A stretch of DNA of 64,000 bases from Bacillus sp. MUM 116 (GTDB lineage: Bacteria > Bacillota > Bacilli > Bacillales > Cytobacillaceae). The translations under genes and the position numbers were made by a program. Location: positions 1 to 64,000 of the forward strand of contig NZ_MLYR01000019.1 of assembly GCF_001866655.1 (NCBI RefSeq), written 5' to 3'. The notes under the pieces are model-generated. The model searched no databases, was not told the origin of the DNA, and worked only from the letters and a program-made list of their open reading frames with translations. This document shows positions 1-6,919 of the stretch, piece after piece. How positions within the stretch are numbered: the stretch's first letter is position 1; each line of letters opens with the position of its first letter.

Positions 1-343
1 TATATACCGGATATGCTACCGAAACCCCTTTTCCAGTTGTATTACGGGCTCCTATAAACCCGATACGCTACCGTAACTTCTTTTTCTTTTGAATTTTGAC
101 CGCTTATATACCGGATATGCTTCCGAAACCCCTTTTCTAGTTGTATTACGGGCGTCTATAAACCCGATACGCTACCGTAACTTCTTTTTCTTTTGAATTT
201 TGGTCGCTTATATACCGGATAAGCTTCCGAAACCCCTTTTCTAGTTGTATTACGGGCGCCTATAAACCCGATACGCTATCGTAACTTCTTTTTTTTTGAA
301 TTTTGGTCGCTTATATACCGGATAAGCTTCCGAAACCCTTTTA
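1..343. repeat. Tandem array of a 104-bp unit made of two related 52-bp halves
   Basis: The motif TATATACCGGAT starts at 1, 105, 209 and 312, so the unit is 104 bp (103 in the last copy, which has one T fewer in a T run). Each unit splits into two 52-bp halves that resemble each other: half A begins TATATACCGGATATGCTACCG and half B, 52 bp later, begins TATAAACCCGATACGCTACCG; both continue into a pyrimidine-rich tail. Copies differ by only a few bases. The array runs off the left edge of the window, so its full size is unknown. It lies just downstream of the minus-strand nitrate-reductase-like operon. No ORF, direct-repeat/spacer CRISPR pattern or transposase is visible. Confidence 0.9.
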
Positions 344-619
344 AGCCTGAACTTTTTTTACAGCATAATGAAGACCGCTTTCCGGATCAAATGCCGACCA
401 TTCGGTTTCTGTTTCAACCACATCGCTCTCAAGCGGTACTGCTAAAAAATAATAATGATCGAAATAAAAGCGGATATGGGTACCATCCGGGCAAAGCTGA
501 ACTTTTTTAATCGTTTTATTGACAGTCGGCGCCTGATCTCCGCCCTCCGAGTCGAGGATCGAGATTTCAACCGGCCTGCCAGTAAATCGTTTAAGATCCT
601 CTAAATTAATGGACTCCAC
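341..619 (-). CDS. Small hypothetical protein, last gene of the nitrate-reductase-like operon
   Basis: 92 residues from a GTG start; the start overlaps the end of the upstream gene by 14 bases and GAGAGG precedes it, so translational coupling is likely. The protein is acidic and soluble-looking, with no membrane segment, signal peptide or cysteine pair. Residues 40-65 look like beta strands (KKVQLCPDGTHIRFYFDHY). I do not recognise the family. Its position as the last of three small genes behind the Rieske gene suggests, by context only, an accessory or chaperone role for the molybdoenzyme. Its stop codon lies at the edge of the 52-bp repeat array. Confidence 0.65.
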   Translation of the reverse strand: MESINLEDLKRFTGRPVEISILDSEGGDQAPTVNKTIKKVQLCPDGTHIRFYFDHYYFLAVPLESDVVETETEWSAFDPESGLHYAVKKVQA

Positions 620-917
620 AGCTATTACATCCTCTCATTACCGGATAGATGAACATTTTATAACCTTGTAAATACTCCCAAAATTTCTCCCTGGCATTGT
701 CCTCGAGATACTGAATCGTTTCTTCTTCCGAACCCCAATTACTCATCCCTTTGATTTCAACGACGACCATTTCAGCTTTATCGATTGTTTTTTCTTCAAG
801 GAACCAGTTTAATCGCTTATTCGCAAAAGTTTCTTTTAAAATCTGATCAATTTCCTGAGCGAAACCGCCTGATTGCGGCCGGATAAAACAAAAATCAATA
901 TAGGTTTCACTAGTCAT
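606..917 (-). CDS. Small hypothetical protein with C-terminal CxxC
   Basis: 103 residues, ATG start with AAGGTGTGA upstream and an 8-base overlap with the preceding gene. No membrane segments. The C-terminus ends GCNSCGVH, a CxxC that could bind metal or take part in thiol chemistry. The middle has an alternating hydrophobic stretch (AEMVVVEIKGM) and an acidic helix. Family not recognised. It is translationally coupled to its neighbours in the operon that carries the molybdoenzyme and Rieske genes, so a maturation or redox accessory role is an inference from context. Confidence 0.65.
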   Translation of the reverse strand: MTSETYIDFCFIRPQSGGFAQEIDQILKETFANKRLNWFLEEKTIDKAEMVVVEIKGMSNWGSEEETIQYLEDNAREKFWEYLQGYKMFIYPVMRGCNSCGVH

Positions 918-1101
918 TGATTTTCACACCTTTTTTATAGATGATTAGTGCTATTGGGAATAAAATAATATTTATGACGGCTGCAATAATCGTATTGGTA
1001 TACTTTTCATAAAAATATTGATGAACCATGTATTGGGTAAAGATTATATTTAACATTATTACAGCTAAGAGGAGGGCAACCGGTACGTAACTACGCTTCA
1101 T
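910..1101 (-). CDS. Small two-TM membrane protein
   Basis: 63 residues; ATG start with GGGGGTGA seven bases upstream and an 11-base overlap with the end of the Rieske gene. Two hydrophobic segments (about residues 6-26 and 38-56) separated by a short polar loop, with a basic C-terminus ending KKGVKIND. No conserved motif recognised. Its place directly behind the Rieske gene suggests it helps anchor or assemble the complex, but nothing in the sequence proves this. Confidence 0.65.
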   Translation of the reverse strand: MKRSYVPVALLLAVIMLNIIFTQYMVHQYFYEKYTNTIIAAVINIILFPIALIIYKKGVKIND

Positions 1102-1615
1102 AACGTTTCACCCCCACGGCATAAACAGCGCCGTTCTCTACTTTCACATAAATTTCAGGAAGCGGGCGCCTTGGCGGTCCGGCAATTGGCTCACCCGTTT
1201 TGACGTCAAATTTCCCGTGATGGCATGGGCAAATCATTTCTCCCTCGTCTTTTTTCCAAAAAACAGGGCACCGTAAGTGCGTACAAGCATTTTGGTAGGC
1301 AACAAATTTATTTTCTGAAAGCCTGATTAAAATTGCACTATCATGCTCACCCGGGAAAGCAAAATCTACTGCATCCCCTACTGGTAATGACTTTAAGTCA
1401 GCAATTTTATGCTTTGGATATTTTTTATCACTTAATCCGGTTAATTCTTTTGCTGCCAGGGCACCCCAAGGCAGGGAGGAAACTGCGAATACTCCTGCGG
1501 CGCCCGCCAGAAGCTTCATGAAACCGCGCCGATCCAGTTTTCTTTCATTATTACGATTAATATTATGAGTGTAATTATCTTCATTAAACGGGATCTTATT
1601 ATTTTTGTCCGACAT
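1091..1615 (-). CDS. Tat-exported Rieske [2Fe-2S] protein
   Basis: 174 residues. The start at 1615 is chosen because TTTTAGGAGGGA lies just upstream; a longer reading to 1717 would overlap the ferredoxin gene. Residues 29-34 read RRGFMK, followed by a hydrophobic stretch (35-55): a twin-arginine signal or anchor. The Rieske cluster ligands are visible: C111-T-H113 and C129-P-C-H132, plus the extra cysteines C116 and C131 that form the disulphide in cytochrome bc-type Rieske proteins. It is expected to sit on the outer face of the membrane and pass electrons from quinol. It is in an operon with a ferredoxin-like subunit, a molybdoprotein and a NarI-like membrane subunit. The family call is firm; its partner is inferred. 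Confidence 0.88.
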   Translation of the reverse strand: MSDKNNKIPFNEDNYTHNINRNNERKLDRRGFMKLLAGAAGVFAVSSLPWGALAAKELTGLSDKKYPKHKIADLKSLPVGDAVDFAFPGEHDSAILIRLSENKFVAYQNACTHLRCPVFWKKDEGEMICPCHHGKFDVKTGEPIAGPPRRPLPEIYVKVENGAVYAVGVKRYEA

Positions 1616-1626
1616 GCTAATCCCTC

Positions 1627-2190
1627 CTAAAACAGTTTGGTGACACCCTGCAGGATACCAGGGAGATTCACTCTTACATTGGTTTCGCCTTCTAAATAAG
1701 GCATGCTTGTTACCCATTTACCGTTATCTAAATTAAATTGCTTTTGTTTTGCTTCAATTTCTTCATCGGTCAGCCATTGTAATGTATTGGATGGGCAGAC
1801 ACTAGCACACATTGGTGGAATGCCGTCTTTTGTCCGGTCGATACAAAGATCGCATTTATACATCAAGTTCTGCTCTGTATCGAATTTTGGTATTCCATAC
1901 GGGCAGGCAATCGTACAGTTTTGACAGCCGATACATTTTTCCACAAGTGCCGAAAGCACAGCACCCGTTTCATGAATTTGAATCGCCTGTGCCGGACAGC
2001 TTCTTGCACACGCCGGATTAACACAGTGAAGGCACATTAGAGGCATCGTTTGACGATTGACCAGCGGATTCACATCATAAACATAGTTCCTGTTACGCTG
2101 TTCATGTCCGCCGCACTGTGTACATGCCGCTAAACAGGAACGGCAGCCGATACAGTTTTCAAGTTCTAAATATAACCTCTTTTTCACCAT
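1627..2190 (-). CDS. Four-cluster 4Fe-4S electron-transfer subunit (DmsB/NrfC-like)
   Basis: 187 residues with four cysteine groups typical of the beta subunits of molybdopterin enzymes: CIGCRSCLAAC (about residue 13), CLHCVNPACARSC (about 53), CIGCQNCTIACPYG (about 86) and CDLCIDRTKDGIPPMCASVCP (about 113). It should wire electrons from the membrane or Rieske partner to the catalytic subunit encoded immediately upstream (3-base gap). No Tat signal is visible, in keeping with a cytoplasmic position. Start ATG at 2190. Confidence 0.88.
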   Translation of the reverse strand: MVKKRLYLELENCIGCRSCLAACTQCGGHEQRNRNYVYDVNPLVNRQTMPLMCLHCVNPACARSCPAQAIQIHETGAVLSALVEKCIGCQNCTIACPYGIPKFDTEQNLMYKCDLCIDRTKDGIPPMCASVCPSNTLQWLTDEEIEAKQKQFNLDNGKWVTSMPYLEGETNVRVNLPGILQGVTKLF

Positions 2191-2193
2191 TTA

Positions 2194-4359
2194 TTACACC
2201 TTCTTCATTTCTAGTTTTTCAATCTGTGCTGCACATGCTTTAAACTCCGGCATGCGAGAGATTGGGTCAAGTGCTGCAATCGTTAAGAGATTAATAGATT
2301 TTTCGTGGCCAAAGTGGTATGGCACGAAGACCGTATCTTTACGGATTGCTTCGGTAATTTTCACTTTATATTCAGCCTCGCCTCTTCGCGTAAATAGGCG
2401 GACATATTCTTCGTGCTGGATGTTATATTTTGCTGCTGTTTCAGGATGTACTTCCACAAATGGTTCTGGACACATATCACGTAAGAATTGAATTCTTCTT
2501 GTTTGGTTTCCCGAAAGGTAATGGAATACGACACGTCCTGTAGTTAAGCGTAACGGATATTTTCCATCCGGCTCTTCAGCCGGCGGACGATATGGAAGCG
2601 CACAAATTTTCGCCTTTCCATCCGGGTGATAAAACCTTTTATCTAGGAACATATGCGGTGTACCTGGATCTTTTTCATCTCTGCATGGCCAGAAAACACC
2701 GTCTTGTTTATCGATTTTATCCCATGTAGCACCGTAGTAGTCTGCATAGCCGCCTTTTGAGGCTAAGCGGAATTCATCTGCCACATCTCTTGCCGTTTTT
2801 AAATGGGAGAAGTACTTTCCTCTTCCTAATTTTTCAGCCAGTTCCACCTGCATTTGCCAGTCAGATTTTGATTCACCAAGCGGTTCCTGTGCTTTATTGA
2901 TCTTGATAATCCGACCTTCAATGTTCGTTACCGTACCTTCATCTTCAGACCATGTAACTGATGGGAGAATTACATCTGCAAACTCAGCAGATTCTGATAA
3001 GTAGAAATCGGCACAAACCATGAAATCTAAGCTTTTTAATGCTTTACGAACAAAGTTTTGATTTGGAGCTGATACCGCAGGGTTTGAGCAGAGTAGATAT
3101 AAACCTCTGATCGTTTTTTGCTCCATTAGCTCGAACATTTCATAAGCTGATACCCCAGGCTTTGGCATCTCATCAGGAGTAATTCCCCAAACTTGACATA
3201 CTTCTTCCACATGTTTAGGGTTCGTTAGCTTACGGTAGCCAGGCAATAAGTCAGATTTTTGGCCATGCTCGCGGCCGCCTTGCCCATTCCCTTGGCCTGT
3301 AAATGTGGCAACACCAGATTTCGGACGGCCAATTTTTCCAGTTACAAGCGCCATGTTGCTATAGCCTGAAACATTGTCTACGCCTTTGTGTTGCTGCTCG
3401 ATTCCGCGCGCAAACATAACAACGGCATTTGGAGCTTTTCCGTAAATTTCGGCAGCATGGATAATTTTTTCTTTCGCAATGCCGGTAATTTGGCTTGTAT
3501 ATTCAGGAGTAAATTCTTTTACTAATTCTTTTGTTTCTTCAAATCCATTTGTATGGTTGTTGACGAACTCCTCATCCACATAACCGTTTTGAATGAGGAG
3601 ATTCACGATTCCATTTGCCAATGCAAGATCTGTTCCTGGACGCAAATCCAAGTGAACATCTGCTCTTCTCGCAATCGGGGTTTCACGAGGGTCGGCAACA
3701 ATTAAATATCCGCCTCTTTCTTGTACATTCCAGACACGGAACATTGAAGTTGGGTGACATTCAGCTGTATTACTGCCGGCAAGAAACAGACAGTCTGTTT
3801 CATGGATATCGGTCCATGGTAATGTAGAGCCGCGATCCACTCCGAAGGAACGTAAGAAACCGCCGGCCGCACTTGACATACAGAAACGGCCGTTATAGTC
3901 AATGTATCTTGTTTGCATTGCGACCCTTGCAAATTTTCCTGTTAAATAACATTTCTCATTTGTCATTGATACGCCGCTAAAGACAGACAATGTATCTTTT
4001 CCGTATTGATCTTGCATCTCGGTAAATTTCTTAGCAATCAAGTCGTATGCTTCTTCCCAGGTCGCTTCACGGAAGCCTTCTTGTGTTCCTTTTAAGGAAG
4101 CATCATCACGAATTAATGGTTTTAACAAACGGTCAGGATGATTGGTTTGCTGATAAGCAGTAACCCCTTTAGGACACATTTTCCCAACTGTTACCGGCCA
4201 GTCATAACGAGGTTCAACCCCGATGATCTTATTTGTTTTTGTATTGACACGTAAATTCATTCCGCATTGCATACCGCAGTAGCTGCAGTGTGTTTTAATT
4301 AAGGTTTCATTGGGATGCCGTACATTTTCGATTTCTTTAAAAAACTTATCCCTTTGCAT
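2194..4359 (-). CDS. Molybdopterin oxidoreductase, nitrate-reductase-like catalytic subunit
   Basis: 721 residues. An N-terminal 4Fe-4S site is visible as C25-x2-C28-x3-C32 with C62-PKG. The block YNGRFCMSSAAGGFLRSFG (about residue 160) has the Cys position used as Mo ligand in Nap and assimilatory nitrate reductases, and TGQGNGQGGREHGQ (about residue 350) is typical of that group. The C-terminal molybdopterin-binding domain is present, so the protein is full length. There is no Tat signal, so the enzyme should be cytoplasmic. Its stop lies three bases before the ferredoxin gene, and its start overlaps the membrane-subunit gene by 14 bases. Nitrate is the best guess for substrate, but other oxyanions or formate-type chemistry cannot be excluded from sequence alone. 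Confidence 0.82.
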   Translation of the reverse strand: MQRDKFFKEIENVRHPNETLIKTHCSYCGMQCGMNLRVNTKTNKIIGVEPRYDWPVTVGKMCPKGVTAYQQTNHPDRLLKPLIRDDASLKGTQEGFREATWEEAYDLIAKKFTEMQDQYGKDTLSVFSGVSMTNEKCYLTGKFARVAMQTRYIDYNGRFCMSSAAGGFLRSFGVDRGSTLPWTDIHETDCLFLAGSNTAECHPTSMFRVWNVQERGGYLIVADPRETPIARRADVHLDLRPGTDLALANGIVNLLIQNGYVDEEFVNNHTNGFEETKELVKEFTPEYTSQITGIAKEKIIHAAEIYGKAPNAVVMFARGIEQQHKGVDNVSGYSNMALVTGKIGRPKSGVATFTGQGNGQGGREHGQKSDLLPGYRKLTNPKHVEEVCQVWGITPDEMPKPGVSAYEMFELMEQKTIRGLYLLCSNPAVSAPNQNFVRKALKSLDFMVCADFYLSESAEFADVILPSVTWSEDEGTVTNIEGRIIKINKAQEPLGESKSDWQMQVELAEKLGRGKYFSHLKTARDVADEFRLASKGGYADYYGATWDKIDKQDGVFWPCRDEKDPGTPHMFLDKRFYHPDGKAKICALPYRPPAEEPDGKYPLRLTTGRVVFHYLSGNQTRRIQFLRDMCPEPFVEVHPETAAKYNIQHEEYVRLFTRRGEAEYKVKITEAIRKDTVFVPYHFGHEKSINLLTIAALDPISRMPEFKACAAQIEKLEMKKV

Positions 4360-5428
4360 TTTGGTTTGCCTCCTTGACCTTCACTTGATGAGTCGGGTAT
4401 CCTGAAAATCTTGCAATGCGGTATTTTCTGCGGCATGGCAGGCACAATTCAGCAAGATTAAAGCCGTCTTCCATATTAAATTCGATTTCATTTACTCCTA
4501 ATACTTGAATTACATCTTTTGATTGTTCAACGGAAACAAATTTATCTCCACACACTTTACATTCTTTCATATGTTGTTCTCCGTAATGTTCTCGGTAATT
4601 TCTTGCCAGTACGCTCATTGGACGGAAAGGAATATGGGCAAGCTTTCCGAATGGTAAATAAATTAACGTTACGATCACTGAAAATTGATGGATCAACGAC
4701 ATTTGCGGCTGCATCCACCCATGTAAAAATACGTTTTGAACGGTTAATAACAATCCTGTAATCGAAATAAATAACAGTAAGTATAGCGGCAAGAAATCAT
4801 AGATAAACTTTTGCTCCGCTCTTGCCTGCATATTTTTCAAACGGCGGGAAAGTGCCATACAAACACCTGTAATCACCATGATTGCGGCAATATTGAGCGC
4901 GTTATAAGATAAAAAGGCAATAATTCCTTCAGCAGGAACCTTCATAACATTCATTCCGAAAAGCACAATTGTATAATATCCATTGTCTTCCATCGTAAAA
5001 TACATCCAGCTAAACACAAGTGGGAAGGTAACTAAACAGGCAAGCACACAGCCCCAGCCAATTAATATATGCTGCACCCATCGGTAAAATCCCCGATTAC
5101 GGATAAAATCGTAGATTGCTAGGTGACTGACAGCTGTTTTTGCAGTGTTTTTTCTAAAAAGAAGTTTTAGCCCTTTTTTGATAATGATTTTAGTTGGTGG
5201 TCTTTCTCCCCAGGCAATAAAACGGTAAAAGAAACCGCCGATAAAGACGAGGGTACCAACCATATATCCATATAGATTTAAATCGATGTGAGAGAACATT
5301 CTTGTTCCAATAAAGGTTAAAATCGCAAGTCCGACGACAGTTAAAAAGACTGATTTCGCAAAATGGGATGCAAATGCATCATTGATCGAGCGTTCCTGTT
5401 TTTTACCCGCTACTAGTTTCGCTTCCAT
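4346..5428 (-). CDS. NarI/DsrM-like membrane subunit with C-terminal Cys4 site
   Basis: 360 residues with about six membrane segments between residues 28 and 265. RGFYRWVQHILIGWG and MSLIHQFSVIVTLIYLPFGKLAHI are rich in the histidines expected of a diheme b-type quinol-oxidising anchor such as NarI or DsrM. The C-terminal 80 residues are soluble and contain CKVCGDKF and LCLPCRRK, a four-cysteine metal site that ordinary NarI lacks. First gene of the operon; AGGAGGCGC precedes the ATG. It probably anchors the molybdoenzyme and exchanges electrons with the quinone pool. Confidence 0.75.
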   Translation of the reverse strand: MEAKLVAGKKQERSINDAFASHFAKSVFLTVVGLAILTFIGTRMFSHIDLNLYGYMVGTLVFIGGFFYRFIAWGERPPTKIIIKKGLKLLFRKNTAKTAVSHLAIYDFIRNRGFYRWVQHILIGWGCVLACLVTFPLVFSWMYFTMEDNGYYTIVLFGMNVMKVPAEGIIAFLSYNALNIAAIMVITGVCMALSRRLKNMQARAEQKFIYDFLPLYLLLFISITGLLLTVQNVFLHGWMQPQMSLIHQFSVIVTLIYLPFGKLAHIPFRPMSVLARNYREHYGEQHMKECKVCGDKFVSVEQSKDVIQVLGVNEIEFNMEDGFNLAELCLPCRRKYRIARFSGYPTHQVKVKEANQNAKG

Positions 5429-5440
5429 TTCAAGCGCCTC

Positions 5441-5499
5441 CTAAAAAAAAATAACACTAACGTTTTTCTTACCCTTATTGTAAGAAAATCGTTAGTGTT
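5441..5499 (-). terminator. Hairpin plus U-run that runs into the ribosome site of the nitrate-reductase-like operon
   Basis: AACACTAACG at 5453 and CGTTAGTGTT ending at 5499 are exact complements; with the adjoining TTTTTCTTAC/GTAAGAAAAT they make an almost perfect 20-bp stem with a short loop. On the minus strand the stem is followed by TTATTTTTTTTT and then directly by AGGAGGCGC, the ribosome site of the gene starting at 5428. It can be the terminator of the upstream protease gene, an attenuator of the operon, or both. A second hairpin (CCCCC at 5517, GGGGG ending 5532) lies upstream of it in the same leader. Confidence 0.8.
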
Positions 5500-5570
5500 T
5501 CAAATATCGGGGAACTCCCCCATCCTCGGGGGAAAAAACCCTTAGAAATATGGAATTTGACAAAAGTCTG

Positions 5571-6758
5571 TCACATATGAGATTTTCGAAGGTACTTTTT
5601 CCTCCAAGAGATCAGTAGAAGCATAAAGACAATCAATATTTGTAACGAGAAAAGAGCAGCATCCCAAAAAGGAAGCGATGTTAGAGGTTTTTCAAGACCA
5701 GGAAGTACTGTTTTTAATGCATAAAGCAGTTGTGGGATATAAAAAATTGCATATAGTGAAACCGACAAAAATACTCCTATAAAATAGAAAACGGAATATA
5801 AAAGGACCATCTTTTTTTCGCTTTCAAAAATCACTTCTGCCTTTTGTGAAAATTTAAAGGGAAGCTGCTTTTTTATTAGTTGTTGAGCACTTTCCATCAA
5901 ATTGAAACAGCCCAAGACATTTTCAATCAGATAATATAAGTCCGTTTTCATAAAAACACAGCATTGATATACCATACGAATAAACGTATCTAAAACAATT
6001 ATCTTCATAATACCAAGGAAAACTCCTGGCTCGTTTTTAAAGATAAGCTGGCTAAATAGAGCGATCGAAAGGATTACACTATCGAAACAAATACCTGCCA
6101 AATATAATCCATTCCGATTTTTTGATGGAAGTTTCCATACTGCTTCCATGTCTGTTTCAAAAACAACCAGAAAAAGTCTGTGTCCAATCCCCAATTTGGT
6201 AGGTAAATTGTTCGCTCTCATTGCAAGAATGTGACCAAATTCATGAATGAATACTAAAATAATAGTTAAACCCGCCAATAAGGGGATATTGAACACCATA
6301 AAATTAAATACAAATAAATCCTTGTAATGAGGAAATAGGCTTGGATGGCAACCGAGAAGTATTACATTTATCACGAATAATAAGGAATAAATAAAATAAG
6401 CATACGTATTAAAAAAAAATTTCCCAATCTTTGGTGAAATCCATAAAAATCCTAAGGTTTCTTTTTTCTTAGAGTTAGTTTCAATTTTAACTCCATCAAT
6501 TTCCCTGATTAAATTTAAATCTAAAAGTTGTTCGGCAAAATCAAGAATGTTAACCTCTTCATCAGGGTATTTTCCCTTAAGTTGTCTTTCTATTTCACTT
6601 AATTGGAAACTCTGTTGAATCAAATAAATCGCTTCTATACTAACTTCATTCATCTCGAAGAACTCACGAGAATCAGTATCTTCCACGATATAATGCTTCT
6701 TATCTTTGCGAATTTCAAGAGGAACCAATGAAAGTATTGAACGTAGCATTATGCTCAT
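5571..6758 (-). CDS. RRE-M50 membrane metalloprotease (YydH-like, peptide-maturation type)
   Basis: 395 residues from the ATG at 6758, which has AAAGGGTG at proper spacing; an upstream in-frame ATG at 6803 would place its first codons inside a terminator hairpin. Residues 1-90 resemble a PqqD-type winged-helix (RiPP recognition element). Then come membrane segments with H172-EFG-H176, the zinc site of site-2 (M50) proteases, and a later KTDLYYLIENVLGCFNL block like the NPDG/TDGYYLL region of peptide-processing M50 enzymes. The family processes small ribosomal peptides, as YydH does for YydF. There is no radical SAM, ThiF or lanthionine enzyme next to it. The only peptide candidate is the tiny gene directly upstream (6830-6901). 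Confidence 0.8.
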   Translation of the reverse strand: MSIMLRSILSLVPLEIRKDKKHYIVEDTDSREFFEMNEVSIEAIYLIQQSFQLSEIERQLKGKYPDEEVNILDFAEQLLDLNLIREIDGVKIETNSKKKETLGFLWISPKIGKFFFNTYAYFIYSLLFVINVILLGCHPSLFPHYKDLFVFNFMVFNIPLLAGLTIILVFIHEFGHILAMRANNLPTKLGIGHRLFLVVFETDMEAVWKLPSKNRNGLYLAGICFDSVILSIALFSQLIFKNEPGVFLGIMKIIVLDTFIRMVYQCCVFMKTDLYYLIENVLGCFNLMESAQQLIKKQLPFKFSQKAEVIFESEKKMVLLYSVFYFIGVFLSVSLYAIFYIPQLLYALKTVLPGLEKPLTSLPFWDAALFSLQILIVFMLLLISWRKKYLRKSHM

Positions 6759-6787
6759 TTGAACACCCTTTAGAATATTAATTATCA

Positions 6788-6823
6788 AAAAATAGGGATG
6801 CAAACATTTTCAGTTAGCATCCC
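6788..6823 (-). terminator. Intrinsic terminator between the small peptide gene and the M50 protease gene
   Basis: GGGATGC at 6823 (minus strand) pairs with GCATCCC, and AAC pairs with GTT after one T-T mismatch; the stem is followed by TATTTTTT. It lies 7 bases after the stop of the peptide gene and about 30 bases before the protease start. This gives high expression of the short gene and low read-through to the protease, an arrangement often seen for precursor and processing genes. Confidence 0.8.
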
Positions 6824-6829
6824 AGCTTT

Positions 6830-6901
6830 TTATGGTAGCCATCCGCACCACCAGCAAGAAATAATTGTCGCTTTAATTTTACTTAATTTTCTGACTTTCA
6901 A
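6830..6901 (-). CDS. Candidate RiPP or pheromone precursor peptide, 23 residues
   Basis: A TTG start at 6901 is preceded by GGAGGTG with seven bases of spacing, one of the best ribosome sites in the region. The reading frame gives 23 residues: a basic first part (MKVRKLSKIKATII) and a C-terminal part SCWWCGWLP, then TAA and a terminator. Two cysteines and three tryptophans in nine residues is far from background composition. It starts 18 bases after the HD-GYP gene stop and lies directly upstream of an M50 protease with an RRE-like N-terminus. I infer a modified or trimmed signalling peptide or bacteriocin. It resembles no precursor I know; a chance ORF cannot be fully excluded. Confidence 0.6.
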   Translation of the reverse strand: MKVRKLSKIKATIISCWWCGWLP

Positions 6902-6919
6902 GGTATCACCTCCTTCAAA

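Noticed and set aside
1..343. Repeat array as a CRISPR locus
   Set aside because: The units are contiguous and the same along their whole length; there are no variable spacers and no cas genes.
5501..5570. Fnr or Rex site before the nitrate-reductase-like operon (TGTGACAGACTTTTGTCA)
   Set aside because: The halves do not match TGTGA-N6-TCACA or TTGTGAA-N4-TTCACAA in spacing or sequence.
6830..6901. The short peptide as a ComX-type pheromone
   Set aside because: ComX needs a ComQ isoprenyl transferase and a ComP/ComA pair; no ComQ-like gene or response regulator is present.
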